From positions 1 to 17,095 of the forward strand of contig JADGJA010000485.1 in NCBI GenBank assembly GCA_027596035.1: 17,095 bases of DNA, given 5' to 3'. The position numbers and the translations under genes were made by a program. Shown here piece after piece: positions 1-9,300 of the stretch (positions are counted from its first letter, which is position 1; every line of letters begins with the position of its first letter). Origin of the DNA: Thoreauomyces humboldtii (lineage: Eukaryota > Chytridiomycota > Chytridiomycetes > Spizellomycetales > Powellomycetaceae). The notes under the pieces were generated by a model. That model was not told the DNA's origin. It was given only the letters and a program-made list of their open reading frames with translations, and made no database searches.

Positions 1-790
1 CCTTCCCTCCCCCTCCGACCCGCTTCTCGCCCGCGTAGAGCGACACGGTCAGAGCCGTCACCGTCACGTCCACGTGATTGACGCCCGCGTCCAGACGGAT
101 GGGGACCGTGTAGTTGGCTGTCCTCTCCCCACCCGTCGAGGACGACGAGGTCGACGAGGTGAGACCGGGACGATACGCCACCAGAGCTGTCGGGACGTGG
201 GGGAGGAGGATGAAGACCAGGATCCCGGTGACGAGAGACACGAGGAGGAGGAGACAGACGATGGATGTGATGCAGAGGGTTCGTGATGGAAAGATCCTGC
301 AGATGCGGGTCTGGGGAAGGTGTTGTTTGGTTGGTGCCGTTGGTGAGGGGAGGGACCAGGCCGTTGTAGTGGTTTCCGTTGGGTCCGGCGGGGCGGTTGG
401 GATGCGTGGTGAGAGGGCGGTGCGGACGCGTGGGGATGTGAGGGATGTTTGAAGGCCTGGATGGGAGTGGTTATAGGCTGGGATGAGGGTCGTTGGATGT
501 AGCTTTGTGTCGGGCGTGTAGGTTGGGGGTGGGTCCTGCAACTCGGATGGGAGTAGCGATGGAGCGGTGGGATATGCAAGTGACTGCGGAGGAAGTTTTA
601 CGATATTGGACGAGGAAGAGGATATCGTAGAAGGGTCTGTGCTGATGTATGTGATGTTCGTGGGACGCGGCGGGCCGGATGGAGAAGACGAGGATGCCGG
701 CGAATCTTCGTTGTTGAGGTGATTGAACGACGAGCTCCGTTTGGGTGGGACTCTTCGGGTGACGGGTCGCGGTGCCGACGCGGTCGCCAT
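1..790 (-). CDS. Single-pass membrane protein with LEA-2-like domain, 3' end missing
   Basis: The frame opens at an ATG (complement of 788-790) and stays open for 263 codons to the window edge, so the C-terminus lies outside. Residues 1-165 are rich in Ser, Pro and Thr and look disordered. One strong hydrophobic helix follows at about residues 173-196 (core LLLLVSLVTGILVFILLP), preceded by Arg residues, which suggests a type II membrane protein with its N-terminus in the cytosol. After the helix comes a Ser/Thr linker and the segment TVPIRLDAGVNHVDVTVTAL followed by a strand ending in GEKRVGGG. The alternating pattern and the Gly-rich turn resemble the start of a LEA-2 (NDR1/HIN1-like) beta-sandwich; this is inferred from pattern only. 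No splice site is needed in the visible part. The frame is certain enough; the domain is not. Confidence 0.72.
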   Translation of the reverse strand, partial: MATASAPRPVTRRVPPKRSSSFNHLNNEDSPASSSSPSGPPRPTNITYISTDPSTISSSSSNIVKLPPQSLAYPTAPSLLPSELQDPPPTYTPDTKLHPTTLIPAYNHSHPGLQTSLTSPRVRTALSPRIPTAPPDPTETTTTAWSLPSPTAPTKQHLPQTRICRIFPSRTLCITSIVCLLLLVSLVTGILVFILLPHVPTALVAYRPGLTSSTSSSSTGGERTANYTVPIRLDAGVNHVDVTVTALTVSLYAGEKRVGGGGK

Positions 791-1210
791 TATGGGCAAG
801 AGTGCTGGAAAGAATTTGAAGCAGATGCAAAGGACGCTCAGTACAGCAGCTACTTCCTGCAGGGGAAATGGGGAAGAATCCTCCGAAATAACGGAAGTAG
901 AGAAGACGCCAGCCTCACAGGCTACCGGTCCCACATGGAGACATTGGGAGCCTCGCAAGCAGCCGAGTACCAGGTTATCTTCTTTTTGCAGCGAGCCTCT
1001 TCTCCTTATCCTTCGCTGCTCCCAATCTTTCTTGCTGGCCTCCTTGTACTTCCGACGCTTGGCAACGGACGGGTACGGCGGCGGTGACAGGATTTCCTTT
1101 GCTTCTCTCGAGGTCTGTCGAAAGAGCGAGCGGACCCACGCTGACTCAATCAGCGCGTTCTGCGGTGACTTGAAGATTCGAGAATGGCTTTGCAGCACAT
1201 CCTGTGAGAT

Positions 1211-1216
1211 CACGTG
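1211..1216. promoter_or_regulatory. E-box CACGTG
   Basis: The palindrome CACGTG, the classical site for bHLH regulators, lies about 420 bases upstream of the minus-strand gene that starts at 790. The match is exact, but a six-base site can occur by chance. Confidence 0.3.
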
Positions 1217-1268
1217 GGCATGTCATCGTAGTGCTGCATGCGTGCTGCAGCATTATACTACTACATCT

Positions 1269-1275
1269 TGAGTCA
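1269..1275. promoter_or_regulatory. AP-1/Gcn4-type site TGAGTCA
   Basis: An exact TGAGTCA, the known consensus of Gcn4 and AP-1 class bZIP factors, sits within the larger palindrome CTTGAGTCAAG, about 480 bases upstream of the gene starting at 790. Function is inferred. Confidence 0.3.
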
Positions 1276-1305
1276 AGGCGGATTAGTCCGCTGAAGAGGC
1301 AATCA

Positions 1306-1313
1306 TGACGTCA
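1306..1313. promoter_or_regulatory. CRE-type palindrome TGACGTCA
   Basis: An exact eight-base TGACGTCA, the consensus of CREB/ATF bZIP proteins, lies 30 bases from the AP-1-type site. Two different bZIP consensus sites this close together is more suggestive than either alone. Confidence 0.38.
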
Positions 1314-1492
1314 TAGCAAGTTTTGAATAAGGGCCTACACATCTACGGGAGTGAAAGATATAACAGCACCGAGCGTTCAAAAAGTGACTCGTATTTTCAA
1401 AAAAGGAGAGATCGAAAGGTGAAGCCATGTGTACAAAACAGGAATGGCGAAGTGGTGGTAACGTGGTGATGGGTCAGGGTCAGAGACATTCC

Positions 1493-1767
1493 CTAAGGAC
1501 CCAGACCGAACTTCATGACACCGTCCGCGGTGAGGTCCTTCTGCTTTCCGGCCTCGAGAAGAGCCTTGATCTCGTCGTCCGAGATCCCAGGGTGCTGGGC
1601 CTTGAGAGCCTTGAACTGGTCCTCGGTGTTGCCCTTCTTCTCGTCCTCGCCGAGGGCGGTCTTTGCGAAGGCTTCGGGGGCTGGACGTCACGGAATCAGC
1701 GACGAGCCTTTCCACTGAGAATACCTTCAGTGAAAAACTCACCTTTGTTGTTGGTTGGGTTAGACAT
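1493..1767 (-). CDS. Small hydrophilic protein, 70 residues, unknown function
   Basis: Two exons on the minus strand: 1743-1767 and 1493-1680, separated by a 62-nt intron with donor GTGAGT and acceptor GTCCAG. The spliced frame is exactly 71 codons including TAG. It starts MSNPTNNKAPEAFAKTALGE and ends KFGLGP. The protein is charged (many Lys, Glu and Asp), has no signal peptide or membrane helix, and contains a likely helical segment around FKALKAQHPGISDDEIKALL. Codon use in exon 2 is strongly biased to C and G in third position, which suggests good expression. A TATA-like element lies about 62 bases upstream of the ATG. I do not recognise the family. It is divergent from the gene at 2345. 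Confidence 0.72.
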
Positions 1768-2344
1768 TGTGAATTGTGTGTTGTGTTGCAGGTACGACGG
1801 ACCCGTGCTTAACGGACGTCATCAGGTCGATATATATCCTGTGGTTAGGGCTCTTTCGAGAGCGGTTGCGCCTGCCGAAACGAACCTCTTCGCTTCGTGA
1901 CCGTCCATGTGCATGAGATCACTCCACGTATGCTCCCGGAGAAAGGCTCGGGTGAAAGGGAATGTGTGCTTGTTTGCAGGGTTCTTCTGACAAGTATCCC
2001 GAGCGTAGCTAACATGAAGATAGGAACCATTTGACCGGTCAAGCTGCCGAGTCAGTTGCCGCTGCAACAAACCACGCCGGGCTGGGGAGTGATCTCAGAG
2101 GGCACTCTTAGAGGCATTGCGATGCGCCGAACATTTTCAGCCGTTGCGCATGGGTAGTATATCATCGTGAAGAAGCAGCGATGTCCATCTTCCCTGGTAT
2201 GACGTTCTGTCAACTGTGAACCTTCCAAACCTTCGCCGCATCTATTCTTAGTCGCTTGTCCTTCACACTTTTCTGCCCTTCGTTCGTCCGGATGATGTTT
2301 TCCTCTCATCCATCATCAACGAGCATATTGCAGACTGTTCCAAG
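1768..2344. other. Divergent promoter region
   Basis: This stretch separates the minus-strand 70-residue gene from the plus-strand gene at 2345, so both promoters should lie here. Apart from a TATA-like palindrome near 1829-1838 and a pyrimidine-rich run near 2250-2320, I see no feature. Open frames here are short and without protein character. Confidence 0.5.
1829..1838 (-). promoter_or_regulatory. TATA-like element of the 70-residue gene
   Basis: The palindrome GATATATATC lies 62 bases upstream of the ATG at 1767 on the minus strand, a plausible TATA-box distance for a short leader. Confidence 0.35.
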
Positions 2345-3857
2345 ATGCCCATGTTCACACCCCTCCAACCGCTTCCCGACCTTCTCGAACGGCCCGAAGC
2401 ACCAGAGGACGGATCGGATGCCATCCCACCGACAGCTCCTTCTCATCGTCGCTCCTCTTACGCTCGAACGGGATCCCCTCTCGCCCGTCAACCATCCACC
2501 CTCGGACTCTCCCGTCTAACCTCGTCGGTAGCGAGGAACGCCGGAGGGTTCGACGACACCAACGCGGTCGGAGGACCCGGGACCAACGTCGACCTCGGGT
2601 CCCCTCGCATCGACGACCAACGGACGAACGGCCAGGGTTCCTACTTTGTGCGATCGGACGTGGGGTTCTCGAGCGGACTCCACGTGATACCGGCGGGAGG
2701 TACACCCGACGCGTCCGCGAGCGGGGAGCTCGGCATGTTGCCCAGTCGATCCCGTCGTCACTCGTTCGCGGAACATGGGGAGACGTTGACGGCTTCCAGT
2801 GGCCTTCTGGGGGACGTCGTGTCCCACGTTCATGCGAGACCGGGGACGATCAGGGTGGGGGAGGATGGGAGACCTCATCCCCAATCAACCCATCCGCATC
2901 CCGGTGGTGCTGCTGGAAGGCTCACCAGTTTCTCGGGGATGACGAGAAAGTTCCAACCAGGAGGGGAGGAGGAGGCTAGCGGATCGTTCGACAACCTCGC
3001 AGGAGACGAGGGTGATGCCATTCGTGCAGCCGTCTTGGCCGCCGCCGCTGCCGCCCCTCGACCAACCGGAATCGACGCTCCGTCCTTCGTGACCCCCGAT
3101 CCAGCCTCCTACGACCCCTACCCGTCCACGTGGCCCACGCGAGAGGACGTGAGACGAGCTCGTCGAAACATCAAACGACCGGAACCGGAGAAGGACGACT
3201 GGACGAGAGCGCCGACCCGGTTCGAACGATCGAGGAAGAGTCGTGTCGGGCCCGGGACGTACGTACCTGACAGTTGGGGGACGCGCGACCACCATACCCC
3301 GCGAACCCATCCAAGCGTCGTGCCGAGGTTTCCGAGGATCAGGACTGGAACGGATAACCCGAACATCTCGCCGGGATGCTACAAGGTGCAGTGTCGGTCA
3401 CTGGCTTATAGGTCTGGGGATCGGGCTCATTTCTGGGAGGAGCCATCTAATCCACGATTCCCCAATCCAGCTCGACGTCGTGAAAGTCGATCACGGCTTC
3501 AAACCCTGGATCATGACCCTCGTACCAAAGACATGGGTGGCACCGACCATCAGCGCTGCCGATCGACGACGTGACGATGGTCTGGACATCGTTCTTGGTT
3601 TCGCCGATGCGCGGCGCCGGATCTTGGTACGTCCTGCATTGACGATACTTGGGCCTGCTTCTGATCTTGACGAGACTGTCTCGGTACAGGGAGGAAAAGG
3701 AAACGAGGATCGGCATCCAGGGTTGGCTACGGGAACGGCCAACTCCACGTTGACGGGATTAGATCTGACACCGAAGACATCGCCCCCAGCCACCGCGTCA
3801 GCTGCTGCTCCTACCACCAGCGCTTCCACTGGGATTCACATATTCAGCGCGGTATAA
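2345..3857 (+). CDS. Largely disordered protein, unknown function; 3' exons tentative
   Basis: The first exon starts at an ATG at 2345 and is open without interruption to at least 3385. Its product starts MPMFTPLQPLPDLLERPEAP and is rich in Ser, Pro, Gly and Arg, with an Ala-rich run (AAVLAAAAAAPRP) near residue 225-240 and a conserved-looking basic stretch (REDVRRARRNIKRPEPEKDD) after it. I extend it with introns 3386-3470 (donor GTGCAG, acceptor AATCCAG after CTAAT) and 3627-3689 (donor GTACGT, acceptor GTACAG). Exons are then 2345-3385, 3471-3626 and 3690-3857, exactly 455 codons with the stop. The second intron is well formed; the first has a weak donor. An alternative is an earlier end near 3357 after splicing from 3263, or simple read-through to a stop at 3574. 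No known domain is recognised. It converges on the paraoxonase-like gene, 212 bases away. Confidence 0.5.
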
Positions 3858-4069
3858 GTCAATTGAATTGCGGCCGACGATACGGAAGAAGTCTCATGAG
3901 CTCTCTCCTTTTAGGCGTTCCTGGTAAGCCAACCGCCCATGATATCATGAGAACGCCAGGAACTACCGGGAGATGGTGTTATGTAGGGTGGATATGTAAT
4001 GTAGCAACTAGACAGATCATGTCCCACAACTCCTGCCGTCTACTCCTAAAGCTACGTCCGATACCTACG

Positions 4070-5711
4070 CTACCAACCCTTATCACACATCATGAGACCA
4101 CCAGCGAGTCCCGTGATAAAGACCCTCCCCTTCCCGTCCGCCACGGCCACACTCGGAAGCTCCACCTCCGTCTCAGATGTTAGTGTCTTGAGCTCTGTGC
4201 TGAACTTCTTGCCGTAAAACCGCCCCTCGCTCGTGTTGTTCGTGGTGATGGAAGCTATGCCTGGGATCTGGAGCGAGTGAGATAAGATCTTCTGCAAGGT
4301 GGTAAAGAACGAGTTGGCGCCGGTGAGGATCAGTGCGCCTGTTTTGGGATGCAGGGAGATGTTGTCGAGGTAGTGCGGCTGGTTTTGCGATTAGGAGAAG
4401 AGTAGTTTGTTATTCATTAGCGTTTTGAACGATCGGGTCGAAGTCAGGTCACCGTTCCTTACGATGGGGATGGTGTCCATGAGACGAAGCTTGTTGTTGT
4501 GCTTGCGTGAGTATACGGAAATGGTTGCCTGCACTGAGTCCGCTACGTAGATGGTCTGACCGTCAGGCGTTGCTGCGATCCCATTGGGGTATGTCAATTT
4601 GGGGGTAGCCACACTAGGAAACGCAAAGAACATGAGAGTTGGTTCAGAATGAGTCCTTCCGCGCAAGCGCTTTGAGAAGATTCCTCCACTTACATGGCCT
4701 TCCCGTCCTCAATGTAAACGACATGCCCAGAAGATCGCAACCCAGTGCGATCCAACAGTGTCGGGAAGAAACTCGTTCTGTCCCCTCTGTCGTTTGTCGC
4801 ATAGTACTTGTCTTTTCCGACCGCCACCAGGTTGTTCGGCGCGAACAGCAGCTTTTGATCGTTGAAAGTCGACACATGAATTGCTGTGTCGGTTCCCAGC
4901 GTGTGGTCGAATGTCTCGAGTACAGAGTGGCCAGGCTGATGGCTGATGACGGTAATTCTGACTGTCTCGGGATCAGAGGAGTAGATTGTAATCCCATGCG
5001 CGTGGAATGATGGTGGATGGCCGACCAGAGTTAGGCGCGTCGATTTCAACGTCTTCCAAATAAACAGCAAAAATAAGTACGCGGGTTGGTGAAACGATGC
5101 GCATAACAGCCAGGTTCAGTGAGCGCATAGCAGCAGTATCTCCGCCAGTGCTGCGCGCCATTTTCGCGGATCGAGAACTCCAATCCCAGACCGCCACTCT
5201 CGGCCCTGTCCCCATCCTCCATTCCCCCTCACCTTCAAGTCGAGCACTACGATGGCGCCCTTGGGAGTTTGTGCGGCCACTGGATCGAAATTGCCGAGTC
5301 CAGGAAAATACTTTAGCCTCAAGAGCGGGTCGATGGCACAGGCGTAGAATATCTGGTTGGACTTTGCGTGCAGGACACCATCCTCACAGCCCTGTAGTAA
5401 CGGGTCTACAATACACAGAGTGGAGCATAAGCATGCTGTTGTAATCATCCTTTTTCTCCGGCTCACCGTTGAGCATGTGGCATGACGTGTCGGTGGGTTC
5501 TGTCAAGGAACTCCGGTCGGTCGAGACGCGGTAAGCGACCCTTCCTGATTGTGACGAACGGAAGCGTCTTCTCAGCATATGCTAACTTGGAGAGCCGTTT
5601 GAGTCTCGTTCCGGGAAACTTACCTGTAGGAACGAGAACGCCCAGGAGGATGGCTAGGAGGGCGATGATGGCGATGGCCGCCGCCGAGGTGACAGTCGAG
5701 GAGCCTGCCAT
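4070..5711 (-). CDS. Paraoxonase/arylesterase-like enzyme with membrane anchor
   Basis: Six exons on the minus strand: 5624-5711, 5467-5544, 5233-5405, 4694-5052, 4463-4613 and 4070-4378, giving 386 codons including the stop (385 residues). Residues 1-29 contain a hydrophobic helix (AAAIAIIALLAILLGVLVP), a signal anchor or signal peptide. The rest follows the six-bladed propeller of serum paraoxonases, calcium-dependent hydrolases of lactones and aryl esters. Family landmarks seen: CEDG (Glu63-Asp64, the first calcium pair), HAHGI (His132, catalytic His115 in PON1), NNLVAVG (Asn186), ATND, YPNGIAATPDG (Asn243) and YLDNIS (Asp288-Asn289). The Asp that follows the calcium Asn in PON1 is Asn187 here. 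Donors are GTAAGT, GTGAGC, GTGAGG, GTAAGT and GTAAGG. The third intron is long (5053-5232) with a weak AAG acceptor, but joining there restores the family order. Substrate cannot be read from sequence. Confidence 0.83.
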
Positions 5712-5834
5712 TTGTTTTGAAAACAACAAAGACCGCTTTTGCACAGACGTTCCTGACGGCCTTCTTTGATGAAGCGCTTGCTTGAGTTGCTGATGGTTGC
5801 GGGGGATGGACCGTGCGTCGCCTTGAAGGCAATG

Positions 5835-5867
<33 letters not shown>

Positions 5868-6351
5868 GGTGGTGGTGGTGGCCCGGTGATGTTGGACAGA
5901 GGTGACTCATCAGCCGTTCAGCCCGAAAAGGCACAGAGCAGCCAGCCAGCCTGTCGCCGTCGGAAGGGAAAAACAGAGCATCTTCCCTCAGCCCTGGTCT
6001 TCCTTCCCACGCTCTGTTCCCTTTGAAAGCAAGAGAAAGAGACGACACCGAGTGCTCAGTAGGAGCACCGATAGCAGTGTCACCGGCGGCGGCGGGAGCA
6101 CTATCCTAAGGTTGGCAGAAAGCTGACCAAAGCAATCAGCTCTTGATGCAAGCGGAAGTAAATATCTACACAAGACGCAGGACGAGCGCAGTGATGATCA
6201 AGTGCGGCGTAATTGTATGAGAACATTATGAAGATGCTCCAAGTATCAGAAATTTGAAGCGGCAGGTTGTGGGAAGAAACGGAGAGCTAGCGTCAGTGAC
6301 AGGTAGCCTCCATGATTTGATGGCAAAACGCTTGGCCGTCCGGAAGAGGCA
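5712..6351. other. Intergenic stretch upstream of the paraoxonase-like gene
   Basis: Both flanking genes are on the minus strand, so this holds the 3' flank of the first histidine kinase and the promoter or leader of the paraoxonase-like gene. It contains a CTG/TGG microsatellite about 125-170 bases upstream of the ATG. Open frames that run through the microsatellite give runs of Cys, Ser, His or Gly and are judged non-coding. Confidence 0.5.
5837..5881. repeat. Compound trinucleotide microsatellite (CTG)10(TGG)5
   Basis: Ten perfect CTG units at 5837-5866 are followed directly by five TGG units at 5867-5881. The tract lies in the presumed promoter or 5' leader of the paraoxonase-like gene and may vary in length between strains. 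Confidence 0.9.
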
Positions 6352-9300
6352 TCATTGCGCCAGCTTTGACTTGGCGTCCAGCACCCACTGCAGCGGTTCC
6401 AAGCGCTCCACGCTCGCCGCTAGTTGCGCTCTGGATTTGGACAGCATCCGTCGCGCCAGCACCTTTCGACCGAATCGTTCCAGAACCTCGGCTAGGACTT
6501 CCACCTTGAACGGCTTGCCGATGTGTCCGTCCATTCCCGCTTGCAGGCACATCTGCTTGTCTGTCTCCAGCACCTGCGAGATTGCAGTAAGCACGAGGGA
6601 AGAGGCCAGGATCCGAGGGGCCAGAACCTACGTTCGCGGTCATGGCGACGATGCCGGGTCCACCTTCCGAAATGGTGCCCTGAGTCAGACGAATCTGCAT
6701 CGTCGCTTCCACTCCGGAAAGTTTGGGCATCTGCACGTCCATGAGGATGAGGTCGTAGTCGGCCTCGGAAGCAAAGTGAACAGCCTCCTCTCCGTTGCTC
6801 GCAATCTTGATCATGTCCGAACTGTACCCCAACTGACCCAACATCCGAAGCGCCACCTTTTGGTTCACCTGTTCTTCAGACTGTCAATCCACCGCAGTTC
6901 TGCAGACTGCTGATCCCCGCTGATTGTACGTACCAGATTATCTTCGGCGAGCAAGAGACTTATGGGTAAAGAATTAGCAAGGGCCGCCCGTTTCGTCTTC
7001 TCGATTTCCGCTTCGAGGCGCGACTGGTTTTCGAGAGGTAGTTGCTCGACGACCTTGAGGGGTATCGAGAATGAGAAGGTGCTGCCTGTTCCTGGGATGC
7101 TTTCCACCGCGATGCCTTCATGCGCTGGCTGCATGAGAGTCACAAGCTCCTTGGAGATGGCGAGTCCGAGTCCTGTCCCTGTGGATAAGAAAGCTTGAGT
7201 ACCAAAGCTTTCAGGTGCTGACTCAAACCAACCTGGCCCACCTCCAAATTGCCGCGCCGTGGACGCGTCGATCTGCGAGAACGGTTGAAATAGGCGGTTG
7301 AACTGATCAGGCGGTATGCCTATCCCAGTATCCTCTACCCGGAAATGTATTCGGGATGTCCGTTGGGGCACCCCAGGACCGCCTTTCGCTGAGGATTGCG
7401 GTAGCGTCGGGGCTTCCTCGTCTCCAAGATACGAGACCACCACTCTGACCCCGCCGGTGCTCGTGAACTTGACAGCGTTTCCGATGAGATTGATGCACAC
7501 TTGACGCAACCTATTGCCATCGCCGAGGAAAGCGTGTGGTATTCGATCATCCAGTTCGGTCGTGAGTGTGATCTTCTTTTCGCTTGCCCGGAGACCCATC
7601 ACCGCGACGGCGTTCCGCACGCACGCCCGCAGATCGAAGGGGATGCATTCCAGTACCATCTTCCCAGCGCCCATTTTCGAAAAGTCTAACTACACATGAA
7701 GGTGAAAGTCAAATGATGTGGATACGGGCAGTGCGATCCCTGCGATCCCTACCACATCGTTCACGATCAAAAGCAATCCATCGGAGCATTCACGTATCGA
7801 CTGTAGCAGGTCCCTCTGCTCATTGTCCAAGTGTGTATCCCATAATACGCTCCCCAGGCCCAGGATCCCATTCAGCGGGGTTCTTAATTCTGAGCATTTC
7901 AAGATCTGTCACTAAGAACTAGCAAAGACCTTCTGCATTGACCAACAGAAATGGCACTCACCATGTGATATGTTAGCTAAAAACTCAGATTTGAGCTTCA
8001 GTGCCTGATTCAGCTCTTTGTTTGTCTCGTCAAGAAGCTGGTTCTTCTCATCCAGCTGCAGTGACTTCCTTTTCAGTGTCTCCTCAACTTGCTTCTGTCG
8101 GTTGATATCGATGTGCGCTCCCAGCACCTTGAGGGGTGCACCGTTTGCATCGCGCTGCACCACCTTGCCCCTGGGAACCCAAACTTTGGTCAGACACAAT
8201 CACGTGGAATAGAACTGCCGTTAGGTCAGACCGACTTGTTCATCATCCAAATGTATTCTCCGTTCTTGCAGAGATACTGTCTTTCGAAGGTAAAATTGTC
8301 GTCTCCGGGCTTGGTTGCCAGGAGCCGATTCCGGTAGGCCTGCAGGGTCTTCAGACCTGAGTCATCGAGGGACCGATCAAAACTTAGGCGTCAGAGCCCC
8401 ATTCAAGGATCGAAATCTCTCAAGCAAGGCTTAACCGCACCTTCGGCAGTGTAGCCACTCGGAACCGGTGTGCACGCACCTTCTGCTGTAACCGTTGTCT
8501 GGCGATTCGCCTCGTTCATGTAAATCTCCTCGTATTCTTCCGGAGTGAAGCCCAACCTTCGCGAGTGTCATAAGCCTAGCCATCCGATACACACAGATAG
8601 GGTCGATAGAAAGGTGTTTCCCACCTTCTGCCGGGAAAGAAGAACTTGCGTAAGATGATGAGTTTTCGGCAGATGAAGTCGGGCAGACTTACTGTCCCAG
8701 CTTTGGGCCGTAAGTGATTGCATCTTTCGCTATATCCCACTCCCAGAAACCTAGACGTGATGCCATGAATGAGATCCGGTATATATCCGGGCTGGATCGT
8801 TTGAATGCTTTAGGTTGGAACAGATGAGGAGACACAGATGCTCACCGTCAGCCGACGCCTCCATGAGCAGCTCGAGTTTCATGATAGCACTCCTCTCAGC
8901 AGTCACATCCCTCATCATCAGAAGGATATAATCACCCTCGTCGGGGGCCCTAGCGGGTCCAAGGGGTAGACCTCTTATGTTCACCAATCTCCTTCCAGTG
9001 TCGCCTATCTCCGGGCGGTCGGTGAAATTGAGTCGAGGATACTCCTGCTCCCACTCGTGGGTACCGTCCATGGCCTTGGCACGATCGCAGTTCCGCCCGC
9101 TCTCGTTGACGGCCGCCTGATCCCGTCCCAATTCAGCTACCGCCCACTTCCGGATGAGTCTCTCCCGAGGCATGTTGTACGTGTCCATTCCCACTTGATT
9201 GATGTTGACGATCCTGGTCGAGGTCATGTCCCCGTGCAAACAAACGATTCAGCTGGAGTTGAAGGATCTCATCCGGAGCAAATGAGCGGGGTCATGCCTA

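Larger units (their letters stand above)
791..1492. other. Intergenic stretch: promoter of the left membrane-protein gene and 3' flank of the 70-residue gene
   Basis: No reading frame here has convincing codon use or protein character. The longest plus-strand frame (about 723-1271) overlaps the antisense of the left gene's start and lacks an ATG at its start. The stretch holds three palindromic or near-palindromic transcription-factor-like sites, annotated separately. Confidence 0.5.

Noticed and set aside
64..579. Minus-strand 171-codon frame rich in Ser, Pro and His
   Set aside because: It overlaps the supported membrane-protein frame out of phase and stops inside it; it has no helix or domain.
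723..1271. Plus-strand 182-codon frame
   Set aside because: It starts at TTG, lies partly antisense to the left gene's N-terminus, and has random codon use.
3247..3385. GPGTY and SPGCY motifs that recall sperm-tail PG-rich repeats
   Set aside because: Only two loose matches with no regular spacing, in a Pro/Gly-rich disordered protein; a flagellar role does not fit the inferred organism.
3243..3438. Membrane-helix-like stretch GHWLIGLGIGLISG in a plus-strand frame
   Set aside because: It begins at GTG and can be joined to the upstream exon only by poor splice sites; most of it falls in the proposed intron 3386-3470.
5620..6048. Minus-strand 142-codon frame with His and Ser runs, and plus-strand frame with Cys and Gly runs
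   Set aside because: Both are translations of the CTG/TGG microsatellite; there is no other coding evidence.
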